From JAXFPC01 sp034180005 (GTDB lineage: Bacteria; Bacillota; Negativicutes; Acidaminococcales; Acidaminococcaceae), in contig JAXFPC010000067.1 in NCBI GenBank assembly GCA_034180005.1, positions 1-64,000 on the forward strand: a DNA stretch of 64,000 nucleotides, in the 5' to 3' direction. Below the pieces are notes generated by a model that was not told where the DNA came from, did no database searches, and saw nothing but the letters and a program-made list of their open reading frames with translations. Position 1 is the stretch's first letter; the number at the start of each line of letters is the position of its first letter. Of the stretch, positions 7,558-15,990 are shown in pieces. A program made the translations under genes and the position numbers.

Positions 7558-9222
7558 ATGAGATTGCGAGGAGCGCAGGCTATTGTCAAAGTGCTTTTGG
7601 AACAGGGAACGGATACAGTGTTCGGTTATCCCGGTGGCGCGGTGATACCGCTCTACGATGCTTTATACGACGCACCGCTGAAAAATGTTCTTACAGCGCA
7701 TGAGCAGGGAGCGATTCATGCGGCTGACGGTTATGCGCGCGCCTCCGGAAGGACGGGAGTTTGTATCGCTACTTCCGGTCCGGGAGCAACGAATATCGTA
7801 ACAGGACTGGCTACGGCTTACCTTGATTCCGTACCGTTGGTGGCTATAACGGGACAGGTTGCCGTAAATATGTTGGGCAGGGACTCGTTTCAGGAAATCG
7901 ACATTGTCGGAGTAACAATGCCGATTACCAAATATAATACCATGGTACGCAGCAGAGCCGAATTGCTGCCGGCGTTGCGCAGGGCTTTTCGTATCGCAAG
8001 AGAAGGTCGTCCGGGACCGGTGCTGGTGGATATTCCCAGCAGTATTCAACTGGAAGAAGTTGAGTGGCTGGAGGCGGAAGAAAGCTTTCAACCCATAGCG
8101 GAAAATCATTTGTCAGAGGCAAGCTTGCGTCAGGCAGCGGAAGTTTTGGCTCAAGCGCACAGACCGTTGCTGCTGGTGGGCGGCGGCGCCGTGGAAAGCG
8201 GAGCGTCTGCCGAGCTGGTGGAGTTGGCGATTAAACTGGATCTTCCTGTGGTACATACTTTGATGGGCAAAGGAGGTTTTCCCGCTTCGGACAGTCGCTG
8301 CCTGGGACTGACCGGTATGCACGGACACATCGCAGCCAATATGGCCATAGCCAACGCTGATGTACTCATTGCGGCAGGAAGCCGCTTCAGTGACAGAGTT
8401 ACCGGGGACAGAAATCGCTACGCGGGAAAAAAGACTATTATTCAGCTGGATATAGATCCTTCGGAAATAGATAAAAATGTAGCGGCAAGCATTCCTTTGA
8501 TGGGAGATTTACAAGCGACTCTGCGCCAACTTTTGCCTGCGTTACGGGATAAGAAAAACACTTCATGGTGGAAGGAAATAAACAGGTGGCGGCAAGAGGA
8601 TGAAGCTCTGCTTGTCGATGACGTACAGGTGCTGACGGCGCCGTGGCTTATGCGTAAGTTGAGCGAATTGTTGGCTGAGCGCGACACATATTACGTTACG
8701 GATGTAGGGCAGCATCAAATGTGGGCGGCGCAGCATTTAATCGTCGATAAACCGCGGCATCATATGACATCGGGCGGTTGCGGCACTATGGGGTTCGGTT
8801 TGCCGGCAGCGTTAGGCGCGGCTTTTGCCAGGCCAGAGGCTGATATTGTACATATCTGTGGCGACGGCGGCTTTAAGATGACCGGCATGGAATTATATAC
8901 GGTTTGCTGCGAGAAGAAGAAAATACTCAGTATAGTAGTTAACAACAGTTGTTTAGGTATGGTAAGGCAGTGGCAGCAGCTTTTTTACAACGGCAGATAT
9001 TCTTCCACGTTGCTTCCGGAGTTTGACTTTACTGGCTTTGCCGCTTCCTGCGGAAGTTTGGCCGTGCAGGTCACGACGAAGGACGAGTTCATCAGCGCGG
9101 TGCAAAGATATAAAGAAGGCGCGGGGACAATGCTGATCGAGGCAGTGATAGACAGGAAAAATATGGTTGAGCCTATGGTGGCTCCAGGAGCGGCAGTAGA
9201 AGATTTCGTGCGTATGAAATAA
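7558..9222 (+). CDS. ilvB: Acetolactate synthase large (catalytic) subunit
   Basis: Thiamine-diphosphate enzyme that condenses pyruvate to acetolactate, or with 2-oxobutyrate to acetohydroxybutyrate, the first shared step to valine, leucine and isoleucine. 554 residues with the N-terminal pyrimidine-binding domain (catalytic Glu49 in AHEQGAIHAADGYARASG, and GPGATN), the central FAD-binding domain, and the C-terminal ThDP motif starting GDGGFKMTGMEL and ending VVNN. Second gene of the T-box-controlled operon, between ilvN and ilvC. Confidence 0.95.
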   Translation: MRLRGAQAIVKVLLEQGTDTVFGYPGGAVIPLYDALYDAPLKNVLTAHEQGAIHAADGYARASGRTGVCIATSGPGATNIVTGLATAYLDSVPLVAITGQVAVNMLGRDSFQEIDIVGVTMPITKYNTMVRSRAELLPALRRAFRIAREGRPGPVLVDIPSSIQLEEVEWLEAEESFQPIAENHLSEASLRQAAEVLAQAHRPLLLVGGGAVESGASAELVELAIKLDLPVVHTLMGKGGFPASDSRCLGLTGMHGHIAANMAIANADVLIAAGSRFSDRVTGDRNRYAGKKTIIQLDIDPSEIDKNVAASIPLMGDLQATLRQLLPALRDKKNTSWWKEINRWRQEDEALLVDDVQVLTAPWLMRKLSELLAERDTYYVTDVGQHQMWAAQHLIVDKPRHHMTSGGCGTMGFGLPAALGAAFARPEADIVHICGDGGFKMTGMELYTVCCEKKKILSIVVNNSCLGMVRQWQQLFYNGRYSSTLLPEFDFTGFAASCGSLAVQVTTKDEFISAVQRYKEGAGTMLIEAVIDRKNMVEPMVAPGAAVEDFVRMK

Positions 9223-9270
9223 AAGCGGATAACCGTAAATTTATGATAACAATAGAAATGAGGAATAAAA

Positions 9271-10266
9271 ATGGTAAAAATGTATTATGATCAAGATGCG
9301 AATTTGGAATTATTGCAAGGAAAAACAGTGGCGATTATCGGCTACGGTTCTCAAGGGCATGCGCACGCTCTGAACCTTAAAGAGAGCGGCTTAAATGTTG
9401 TTGTCGGCTTATACGAAGGCTCCCGTTCCAGACAAAAAGCAGAAGCGGCAGGCCTTACAGTTATGACTACGGCGGAGGCTGCTAAGGCTGCGGATGTGGT
9501 CATGCTGCTCATTCCTGATGAAAAACAGGCGGCTACTTATAAAAAGGATATCGAGCCAAACTTGGACCCCGGAAATGCTTTGGCTTTCGCTCACGGTTTT
9601 AACATCCACTATGGACAGATTGTTCCTCCGGCGGATGTGGATGTTTTCATGGTAGCGCCTAAAGGACCGGGACATCTGGTGCGCCGAACATATACGGAAG
9701 GCAGCGGCGTGCCTGTTTTGGTGACGGCTTATCAGAATTACACAGGAGACGCGTATGAGTTGGCGCTGGCTTATGCCAAGGCACTGGGAGGAACAAGAGC
9801 CGGCGCTTTGGAAACCACTTTCAGAGAAGAAACGGAAACAGATCTTTTCGGCGAACAGGCAGTTTTGTGCGGCGGTATTACAGCGCTCATCACAGCCGGT
9901 TTTGAAACTTTGGTTGAGGCCGGGTATGAACCGGAGAGCGCGTACTTCGAATGTATGCATGAAATGAAGCTGATTGTGGATCTTATGTATGAAGGCGGCA
10001 TGGCAAAAATGCGTCACTCCGTTTCCGATACCGCTGAGTACGGCGACTATATGACGGGCAGACGCATTATAACGGAAGATACTAAGCTCGTCATGAAGCA
10101 GGTTCTTCGCGAAATTCAGGACGGCACTTTTGCCAAAAACTGGCTGCTGGAAAATCAGGCCAATCGCCCCCAATTCAATGCCATGCGTCGCAAGGGCGCG
10201 GAACATCAGATTGAGGAAGTGGGCACAAGGCTGCGCGGTATGATGAGCTTCTTGCAAAAGAAATAA
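9271..10266 (+). CDS. ilvC: Ketol-acid reductoisomerase (NADP+), class I
   Basis: Converts acetolactate and acetohydroxybutyrate to dihydroxy acids. 331 residues, the short class I form. The Rossmann motif GYGSQGHAHALNLKESG is at residues 24-40; the Ser/Arg-rich loop after beta-2 (YEGSRSRQK) fits NADPH preference. The C-terminal knotted domain holds the metal-binding Asp/Glu residues (DLFGEQAVLCGG). The gene follows ilvB after 48 bases with its own ribosome site, so it is probably the last gene of the ilv operon. Confidence 0.96.
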   Translation: MVKMYYDQDANLELLQGKTVAIIGYGSQGHAHALNLKESGLNVVVGLYEGSRSRQKAEAAGLTVMTTAEAAKAADVVMLLIPDEKQAATYKKDIEPNLDPGNALAFAHGFNIHYGQIVPPADVDVFMVAPKGPGHLVRRTYTEGSGVPVLVTAYQNYTGDAYELALAYAKALGGTRAGALETTFREETETDLFGEQAVLCGGITALITAGFETLVEAGYEPESAYFECMHEMKLIVDLMYEGGMAKMRHSVSDTAEYGDYMTGRRIITEDTKLVMKQVLREIQDGTFAKNWLLENQANRPQFNAMRRKGAEHQIEEVGTRLRGMMSFLQKK

Positions 10267-10379
10267 AATGCTTTGTGGCGAAGCGTTCGCGTTAAGCAGA
10301 GCTGAGCTTGGTTGTTTTAAACAATTTCAGCCAAGTGCGGCGTTAAAGATTGTACAGCTAGAGTGTTTTGAAGAAGCTG

Positions 10380-10408
10380 TTGCATTTTTACAAAGCAGAT
10401 GATATAAT
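10380..10408 (+). promoter_or_regulatory. Promoter of rpsF-ssb-rpsR
   Basis: TTGCAT (10380-10385) and TATAAT (10403-10408), spacer 17. The leader after it (10415-10486) can form a small hairpin around CTCCCGAAAAGGGGG, possibly the S6:S18 feedback site; this is a guess from position only. Confidence 0.8.
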
Positions 10409-10486
10409 ACATAAGCTTGTATATAGTTTTATATACTTCTTCTGCTCCCGAAAAGGGGGCCAAAGTCCAAAGGAGGAGGTGATTTC

Positions 10487-10771
10487 GTGAAAGCATACGA
10501 AGTCATGTACATCGTTAAACCCGTTGAAGAGGAAGCATTTGAAGCAGTTGTTGCTAAATTTGACAACCTCATCACTGCAAACGGTGGTAATGTAGAAAAA
10601 ACCGATCGTTGGGGTAAAAAGCGTCTTGCTTATGAGATCCAGGATATCGCAGAAGGTCTTTATGTTCTCGTAACGTTCCAAGCTGAACCCGCTGTTGTAA
10701 AAGAACTTGATCGTGTTATGAAAATTACCGATGAAGTACTGCGCCATATGATTATCAGAAAAGGTGAATAA
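10487..10771 (+). CDS. rpsF: Ribosomal protein bS6
   Basis: 94 residues, the usual bS6 length in Firmicutes. The segments YEVMYIVKP at the start and RWGKKRLAYEIQD are typical. It sits on the 30S platform next to bS18. The start is GTG 10487 behind a very strong AAAGGAGGAGGTG. First gene of the classic rpsF-ssb-rpsR operon. Confidence 0.96.
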   Translation: MKAYEVMYIVKPVEEEAFEAVVAKFDNLITANGGNVEKTDRWGKKRLAYEIQDIAEGLYVLVTFQAEPAVVKELDRVMKITDEVLRHMIIRKGE

Positions 10772-10774
10772 TCC

Positions 10775-11194
10775 ATGAACAAGGTTATTTTATTAGGCCG
10801 TTTAACTCGTGATCCTGAAGTGCGCTACACTCAGACCGGTAAAGTTGTTTGCCAGTTCACGCTTGCGGTCGACAGACCTTTTGGCAATCAGGAAGGCCAA
10901 AGAGAAGCCGATTTTATCCCCGTCGTTATCTGGGGTAAACAGGCGGAAACATGCGGGAACAGTCTCAGCAAAGGGCAGCGTGTGCTTGTGGAAGGACGTT
11001 TGCAGGTTCGCAGCTATGATGCCAAGGACGGCACCAAGCGTTATGTGACGGAAGTAATCGCTGATCGCTTCGAGTTTATCGAGCGTAAGGGTGATTCTCC
11101 TGCCAACGGCGGAAGCACAGCTTCGGCAGCCGGTAACGGCGGCATGGAAAGCTTCGGCAGCGCGGTTCCCTTTGATGAAGAAATTCCCTTTTAA
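10775..11194 (+). CDS. ssb: Single-stranded DNA-binding protein
   Basis: 139 residues: an OB fold at 1-105 (MNKVILLGRLTRDPEVRYTQTG, then ADFIPVVIWGKQAE) and a Gly/Ser-rich linker ending in the acidic tail DEEIPF, which recruits replication and repair enzymes. It lies 3 bases after rpsF and 24 before rpsR, linking SSB supply to ribosome genes as in other Firmicutes. Confidence 0.96.
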   Translation: MNKVILLGRLTRDPEVRYTQTGKVVCQFTLAVDRPFGNQEGQREADFIPVVIWGKQAETCGNSLSKGQRVLVEGRLQVRSYDAKDGTKRYVTEVIADRFEFIERKGDSPANGGSTASAAGNGGMESFGSAVPFDEEIPF

Positions 11195-11218
11195 TTTCTA
11201 ATTAAGGGAGGTTATGCA

Positions 11219-11449
11219 ATGAAACGCGAAAGAGGAAGAAGACCCAGAAGAAAAGTTTGCAGCTTCTGTGTTGATAAAGTTCAGGAGATCGACTATAAGG
11301 ACGTGGCTAAGCTGCGCCGTTATGTTACCGAGCGCGGCAAGATTCTGCCCCGCCGTATTTCAGGAACTTGCGCTAAGCATCAGCGCCAGCTGACTATCGC
11401 TATTAAACGCGCTCGCTGCGTTGCTTTGATGCCGTTCATCAGCGAATAA
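11219..11449 (+). CDS. rpsR: Ribosomal protein bS18
   Basis: 76 residues. The C+ (zinc-binding) form is kept: CSFC near residue 14 and a later Cys in GTCAKHQRQL. It forms a heterodimer with bS6 on the 30S platform. Behind GGGAGG, and followed by a strong terminator. Confidence 0.96.
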   Translation: MKRERGRRPRRKVCSFCVDKVQEIDYKDVAKLRRYVTERGKILPRRISGTCAKHQRQLTIAIKRARCVALMPFISE

Positions 11450-11460
11450 GAAAAAATAAA

Positions 11461-11497
11461 AACCTTTGCATCTTACGGTGCAAAGGTTTTTTATTTT
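11461..11497 (+). terminator. Terminator of rpsF-ssb-rpsR
   Basis: AACCTTTGCA / TGCAAAGGTT around TCTTACGG, followed by TTTTATTTTT. Confidence 0.9.
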
Positions 11498-11559
11498 TGT
11501 GATTTAAACATAACCCGTTGATTACGAATACCTGGGAAATATAAAATAGCTTATCGGGA

Positions 11560-11592
11560 ATAAGGCATCCGTGACGGATGCCTTATTTTTTT
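11560..11592 (+). terminator. Second terminator-like hairpin, no gene in front
   Basis: AATAAGGCATCCGT / ACGGATGCCTTATT followed by TTTTTTG. It lies only about 60 bases after the rpsR terminator, with no gene between the two. Confidence 0.7.
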
Positions 11593-11669
11593 GTGAATCA
11601 GTGTAAGTATCTTATCTCGCCGGGTATGTAAAAATTTTTCTGAGGAGAAGATTGGGAAGAACTTTTAAA

Positions 11670-12200
11670 TTAAGAAAAAGACGTTGAAGAATATGAACGG
11701 CATATATCTGCAACTAATTTACAGAACTTCCTTTCAGCAGAGGATAAAATTTTGTTGGGGTTGTAAAAAATTTTTAGTTTATTGGTTTCTTTCAAATCGT
11801 TAATGGGGAAAATATTCAGCATATTGTCAACATTATTAGCTCTATGTAATTTATTTATTTCAAAAATACTGTTGAGATACATGGAAAAGCAAAAAGACAT
11901 TCCTAAATCTCGTGATGATAATTGATGATGCATCCCCAACTGAGTCATTTCCGCAACTACATTTAACTTGGTTTTAGTTTTTGATAAATACTTGTCAAGT
12001 ATTATACGGGATCCGGACAGATTTCCGTTCAAAATACATGGTATAGTCGAAAAATCTTTTAACGCGACACCTTTTTCATTTTTTCTTTGCAATCCGGATA
12101 GCTTTCTGGAAAGAATTTCCTTAAAAGATTATCGGAAATTAGTATGTACATCAAAGATTTGCTTGCGTAGCCTGCTTGTAGTTTTGTACAATGAACTTCT
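11670..12200 (-). pseudogene. Remnant of a LysR-family regulator, frameshifted and truncated
   Basis: Read on the - strand, one frame gives MYILISDNLLRKFFPESYPDCKEK (12160-12089) and a second frame continues with VALKDFSTIPCIL...RIILDKYL and AEMTQLGMHHQLSSRDLGMSF down to 11670. Together these look like the effector-binding domain of a LysR regulator (SD-LL then DF--IP-IL---S--R-I-D-YL). A one-base shift near 12090 joins them, and the N-terminal helix-turn-helix is absent. The sequence is much more AT-rich than its surroundings. I take it as a decaying gene; a short alternative frame of 140 residues exists but its TTG start is poor. Confidence 0.55.
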
Positions 12201-12357
12201 TTAAGAGCCGTAGAAATCCTGCGGCTCTAAGTTTGAGTTACGTTTGCAGTGCGATAACGATAAGGAAAAAGACGCAGCGAATCTGACACTCTGGAGAAGG
12301 GGGAAAATACCGGTACACCTCAAGAGATAAATAAAGGTATCTTAATTGCAATGATAT

Positions 12358-12366
12358 TGATATAAT
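12358..12366 (+). promoter_or_regulatory. Extended -10 promoter
   Basis: TGATATAAT at 12358-12366 is an extended -10 upstream of the exported-protein gene at 12399. No good -35 was found. Confidence 0.5.
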
Positions 12367-12398
12367 ACTGTTATGAATATGAGGAGAGGTGAACTGTT

Positions 12399-13103
12399 AT
12401 GAAGAAGTTTTTGCGGATTTTTATGGCGATGTGTGTTTTCAGTCTGATGGCTGCCGTAGCCTCGGCATACAACCCGGGGCAGCGTACATATCATGTCCTG
12501 GGAAATATTTTGAACAGCGATAAACATCCCGTACATTTAATCGTGCAGCAAAAAATCGACATGAAGGATATTTTGGCGCGGGAAGGATACGATGCTTTAT
12601 CACCGGCGGACAAAGTGCGTCTAAGCCGCACGGAGTACAATGAAGCTGACGGAATTTACGCGCAAAGAATTACGGTGACTAATTTGGACGGCAAGATTAT
12701 CAGCGATACTGCTTCCTTCGTTAAGGACGGTTATTGGTACACGATTGATTATGTCAAAAAGACTTATGATAGACTGCCGGAGTTGCCGGGGATGCAGCAT
12801 AAGCCTTTTGCGGAATCACTTATAAGCTGGTTTGCTGCGCGTCCCGAGGCGGGGATGGACGAGCTTACGGGATATGATTACGATCGGATGACCAAAGGAA
12901 CGCAGCAGTTGTATTTTTACTACGGCAAGGATTCTGACGTTTGGAAAGGGTACAAGTTTACCGCTTTGTCTTTCTTTGAAGTGGTGGAGATAGGCGATGT
13001 CGTTGACAAAGCTGCGGCTTTTGCCTTACCGCCGGAAAATTTTGTGCAGTGGGCCAATCCTTTTATGCGCGCCCGCGCCAACAGTTTATCCGGTAAAAAA
13101 TAA
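12399..13103 (+). CDS. Exported protein of unknown function
   Basis: 234 residues. Residues 1-22 are a clear signal peptide (MKKFLRIFMAMCVFSLMAAVASA, cut after ASA), so the protein is periplasmic or outer-membrane associated. The mature part has many aromatic and charged residues in a probably beta-rich fold (YHVLGNILNSDKHPVHLIVQQ; GYWYTIDYVKKTYDRLP; QQLYFYYGKDSDVWKGYKF), somewhat like lipoprotein-carrier or outer-membrane lipid-binding folds, but I cannot assign a family. It has its own promoter and a hairpin behind it. Confidence 0.75.
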   Translation: MKKFLRIFMAMCVFSLMAAVASAYNPGQRTYHVLGNILNSDKHPVHLIVQQKIDMKDILAREGYDALSPADKVRLSRTEYNEADGIYAQRITVTNLDGKIISDTASFVKDGYWYTIDYVKKTYDRLPELPGMQHKPFAESLISWFAARPEAGMDELTGYDYDRMTKGTQQLYFYYGKDSDVWKGYKFTALSFFEVVEIGDVVDKAAAFALPPENFVQWANPFMRARANSLSGKK

Positions 13104-13124
13104 ATACGGAGCTTTTATGCAACA

Positions 13125-13156
13125 AACCCCCTGTTTACTTTAAGTAAACAGGGGGT
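13125..13156. terminator. Long inverted repeat between convergent genes
   Basis: AACCCCCTGTTTACTT-like arms (13125-13140 and 13142-13156) are nearly perfect across a single central base. It separates the + strand exported-protein gene from the - strand mscS gene and is probably a bidirectional terminator, although the T runs are short. Confidence 0.6.
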
Positions 13157-13180
13157 TCGCGTTTGCTAAAATGAAGATAT

Positions 13181-13990
13181 TTATTTATCCTGCATATAAA
13201 TATTCATACCCGGAACTCCGCCTTTAATATTATTGGCGCGATATGCCTTGCCGATATTTTCCAGAAGGTCGAAGTATACATCCCAGTAGTTGGCGCCGGC
13301 AGTCCAAACTCTTACAGTATATTCCACTGCATATTCATGATATCCGGATAAACGGACGAAGGGGCTCGGTTCAGCCATAACTTTATCCGTCGCGGCAACA
13401 GCTTCGTTTAAAGCTTTTAAAACGGCTTCGGTGTCGTTGTTATAACCTGCTCTGACGGTAATGTCTACGCGGCGAGTCGGTTCGGAAGAAAAGTTGATGA
13501 TTTTACCTCCGGCTACTTCCGAATTGGGAATGAAAATTTCTTTATTGTCCAACGTGGTGATTTTTGTGCAGAGCAAAGCTATTTCTTTTACCACGCCTTC
13601 TTCACCTGCGACAGCAATATAGTGTCCTATTTTAAAAGGTCGCGTGATCAGCAGCATGATGCCGTTGGCCAGGTTGGACAGCGCGCCCTGTACCGAAAGA
13701 GAAATTGCCAAGCCTAACATGCCAAGTACTGCCAGCAGCGAGGCTACAGGAATTCCGGCGCTTTCGGCTACTATGCAGAGAGCTACGAAATTCAGGATGA
13801 CACGAATTACGGTAGCCAAAAATTTCTTGAGTGTAGGATCAAAATTTGTTTTTTCCAAAAGGTTTTTTATCGGTCCCATCAGCACTTTGATCAGAGAGAA
13901 ACAGATAAAACAGATTATAATGGCGGCAAGAACATTGCCTACTGTAAATTGTCCTACATTAAAATTGAGTATGGTTTGAATCGTTTCCAT
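13181..13990 (-). CDS. Small-conductance mechanosensitive channel, MscS family
   Basis: 269 residues, the size of E. coli MscS. Three hydrophobic segments (about 17-37, 62-80, 86-113), the last being the Gly/Ala-rich pore helix (LAVLGMLGLAISLSVQGALSNLANGIML), then the cytosolic beta domain (FKIGHYIAVAGEEGVVKEIALLCTKITTLDNKEIFIPNSEV) and the C-terminal vestibule. Opens under membrane tension to release solutes in osmotic downshock. AAAGGAGGT precedes the ATG. Transcribed alone on the - strand. Confidence 0.93.
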   Translation of the reverse strand: METIQTILNFNVGQFTVGNVLAAIIICFICFSLIKVLMGPIKNLLEKTNFDPTLKKFLATVIRVILNFVALCIVAESAGIPVASLLAVLGMLGLAISLSVQGALSNLANGIMLLITRPFKIGHYIAVAGEEGVVKEIALLCTKITTLDNKEIFIPNSEVAGGKIINFSSEPTRRVDITVRAGYNNDTEAVLKALNEAVAATDKVMAEPSPFVRLSGYHEYAVEYTVRVWTAGANYWDVYFDLLENIGKAYRANNIKGGVPGMNIYMQDK

Positions 13991-14070
13991 ATGATTACCT
14001 CCTTTGTGGCTAATATTATATCATACGCGATTGCGTAACGGTAAAATAGTTTTACGGGCGTGAGGCATAT

Positions 14071-14098
14071 TTGCATCCGCATATCCGTGTGTTATAAT
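14071..14098 (+). promoter_or_regulatory. Promoter of the PepSY-like exported protein
   Basis: TTGCAT (14071-14076) and TATAAT (14093-14098), spacer 16. Confidence 0.75.
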
Positions 14099-14137
14099 GA
14101 AAATGTAACATATTGTCGGTTAAAGGGGGTTGAGTAT

Positions 14138-14632
14138 ATGTTCAAAAAAATATTTGTTTTAATGTGTATCCTTTCAGTTATGCTGACAGCAGAAGCGTTT
14201 GCCGGTCATAAGCAGAGGGTTGTCAATACAGCTTCCGGAAAAGCTGTAGCAGCTGCAAGAGTCGAGGTAGGCGAGGCGCCCGTTATGTACGGGTACAAGG
14301 AAAAAGACGGTCGCGCGATCATTAACTTTAGGGATAATGAGGCTTATCTGGAATACGAGGTGGAAGTTGTCCTCAACACATCAAAAGTTGAGGAAATGGA
14401 AATCAAGGGAAGTAATATTGCCGGCAGCACTACCGTGAAATTGACGGAGGCGGACATCAGAGAGTTGATTATGCGGGCTTATCCCGATGCGCGCATGATT
14501 AAAATTTCTAAAGAAAGAGAAGGCGTGAACACGTATTACGAGGCTGAGTTTGTTACAGCGAAATACAAGGTGGAGGCAGACATGAACCCGTTTACGGGAG
14601 CCTTTGCCAAAAGAGAATATAAATATTTCTGA
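14138..14632 (+). CDS. Exported PepSY-like protein
   Basis: 164 residues with a signal peptide (MFKKIFVLMCILSVMLTAEAFA). The C-terminal half (ADIRELIMRAYPDARMIKISKE, then TYYEAEFVTAKYKVEADMNPFTGAFAKREYKYF) follows the PepSY pattern: helix, then two strands ending in D--TG. PepSY domains are periplasmic or outer-surface binding or inhibitory modules, but the partner here is unknown. ATG 14138 is behind AAAGGGGGTTG; longer frames run through the promoter and are rejected. Single-gene unit with its own terminator. Confidence 0.65.
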   Translation: MFKKIFVLMCILSVMLTAEAFAGHKQRVVNTASGKAVAAARVEVGEAPVMYGYKEKDGRAIINFRDNEAYLEYEVEVVLNTSKVEEMEIKGSNIAGSTTVKLTEADIRELIMRAYPDARMIKISKEREGVNTYYEAEFVTAKYKVEADMNPFTGAFAKREYKYF

Positions 14633-14640
14633 TTATCGGA

Positions 14641-14672
14641 AAAGGCGGCTTCAGTGAGGCTGCCTTTTTTTG
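14641..14672 (+). terminator. Terminator after the PepSY-like gene
   Basis: AAAGGCGGCT / AGGCTGCCTTT hairpin followed by seven T. Confidence 0.8.
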
Positions 14673-14754
14673 TTGCATAAGTATGGTTCATATTGTACAA
14701 TAAAGTGTAATTCTGTTGCTGTATTTGCACTTTTTGATATAAGGAGAGATAAGC

Positions 14755-15861
14755 GTGGGTACTAATCTTGAAGTAGGAATAGTTGGCTTGCCTAATGTGG
14801 GTAAAAGCACACTTTTTAATGCTATAACTAAAGCCGGAGCCGAAGCGGCGAATTATCCTTTTTGTACTATTGAACCCAATGTCGGCGTAGTTGATGTGCC
14901 GGATAATCGTCTGAAGGTTTTAGGAGAGATGTTCAAATCAAAAAAAATTGTGCCTGCCGCCATGCGCTTTGTGGACATTGCGGGATTAGTCAAAGGAGCG
15001 TCCAAGGGCGAGGGTCTGGGCAATAAATTTCTGGCACATATTCGTGAGGTTGACGCTGTAGCTCAAGTTGTTCGCTGTTTTGAGGATGGCAATATTACTC
15101 ATGTCGAGGGAAGTATCGACCCTTTGCGTGATATAGAGATTATCAATGTGGAACTGTGCCTTGCCGATATGGAAACGATTGAAAAACGTCGGGAGCGCCT
15201 GGTAAAACTGGCAAAAACCGGCGATAAAAAGGTTAAGCAGGAGCAGGAGCTTTTGGAAAGAGTGCTGCAAGGGATTGCGGAGGCTGTTCCGGCAAGAAGA
15301 CTTCCTTTGAGCGAAGAGGATAAGGAACTTTTGCGCGATCTGCATTTGCTGACGATGAAGCCCGTTCTTTATATCACCAACGTGGGCGAAGATGAGATAG
15401 CTGATGCATCCGCTAACGTACATGTGCAGGCCGTACAAAAATATGCCGCTGAAGAGCAGGCGGAGGTCATTATTGTTTCCGCCAAAATGGAAAGTGAAAT
15501 TGCCGAGCTTCCGGAGGAAGAAGCGGCGGAATTTCTCGCCATGGCGGGATTGACGGAAAAAGGTTTGGACCGTCTGATAAAAGCGGGTTTTAAACTTCTG
15601 GGCCTGATGACGTTTCTCACGGCCGGTGAGATGGAGTCGCGCGCTTGGACGATTCGACGCGATACGAAAGCTCCGCAGGCGGCAGGCAGGATACACACGG
15701 ATTTTGAAAGAGGTTTTATCCGCGCGGAAATAGTGTCCTATGACGATCTGATTGCCTGCGGCAGCAAAGCCGCCGCTCGAGAAAAGGGTTTGGTACGTCT
15801 TGAAGGCAAGGAATATGTCATGCAGGACGGCGATATAGTGGAATTTCGTTTTAATGTTTGA
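14755..15861 (+). CDS. ychF: Redox-regulated ATPase/GTPase YchF
   Basis: 368 residues, the standard Obg-family YchF. P-loop GLPNVGKST near residues 10-18, switch region CTIEPNVGVVDVPD, and DIAGLV(K) for the G3 site. The central coiled coil follows, and the C-terminal TGS domain begins LLGLMTFLTAG and holds FIRAE and EY(V)MQDGD. YchF binds ATP rather than GTP and associates with ribosomes. GTG start behind AAGGAGAG. In Firmicutes it often lies near rpsF-ssb-rpsR, as here with four genes or remnants between. Confidence 0.95.
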   Translation: MGTNLEVGIVGLPNVGKSTLFNAITKAGAEAANYPFCTIEPNVGVVDVPDNRLKVLGEMFKSKKIVPAAMRFVDIAGLVKGASKGEGLGNKFLAHIREVDAVAQVVRCFEDGNITHVEGSIDPLRDIEIINVELCLADMETIEKRRERLVKLAKTGDKKVKQEQELLERVLQGIAEAVPARRLPLSEEDKELLRDLHLLTMKPVLYITNVGEDEIADASANVHVQAVQKYAAEEQAEVIIVSAKMESEIAELPEEEAAEFLAMAGLTEKGLDRLIKAGFKLLGLMTFLTAGEMESRAWTIRRDTKAPQAAGRIHTDFERGFIRAEIVSYDDLIACGSKAAAREKGLVRLEGKEYVMQDGDIVEFRFNV

Positions 15862-15990
15862 TAATATGCTGCACGGTATGTTTTTGTTCAAGTTGCCGTG
15901 CAGTTTTCTTTTTTGAATTATTTCATGATTATTTCATTGCTTTTTCAATTGGATTTGATACAATAAATGTTGCTGAAAGAAGGTGGCACG

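Noticed and set aside
10415..10486. S6:S18 feedback leader before rpsF
   Set aside because: The hairpin is weak and the conserved bulge could not be placed with confidence, so it is mentioned only in the promoter note.
12341..12366. TTGCAA as -35 for the gene at 12399
   Set aside because: The spacer to TATAAT is only 9 bases; an extended -10 is the better explanation.
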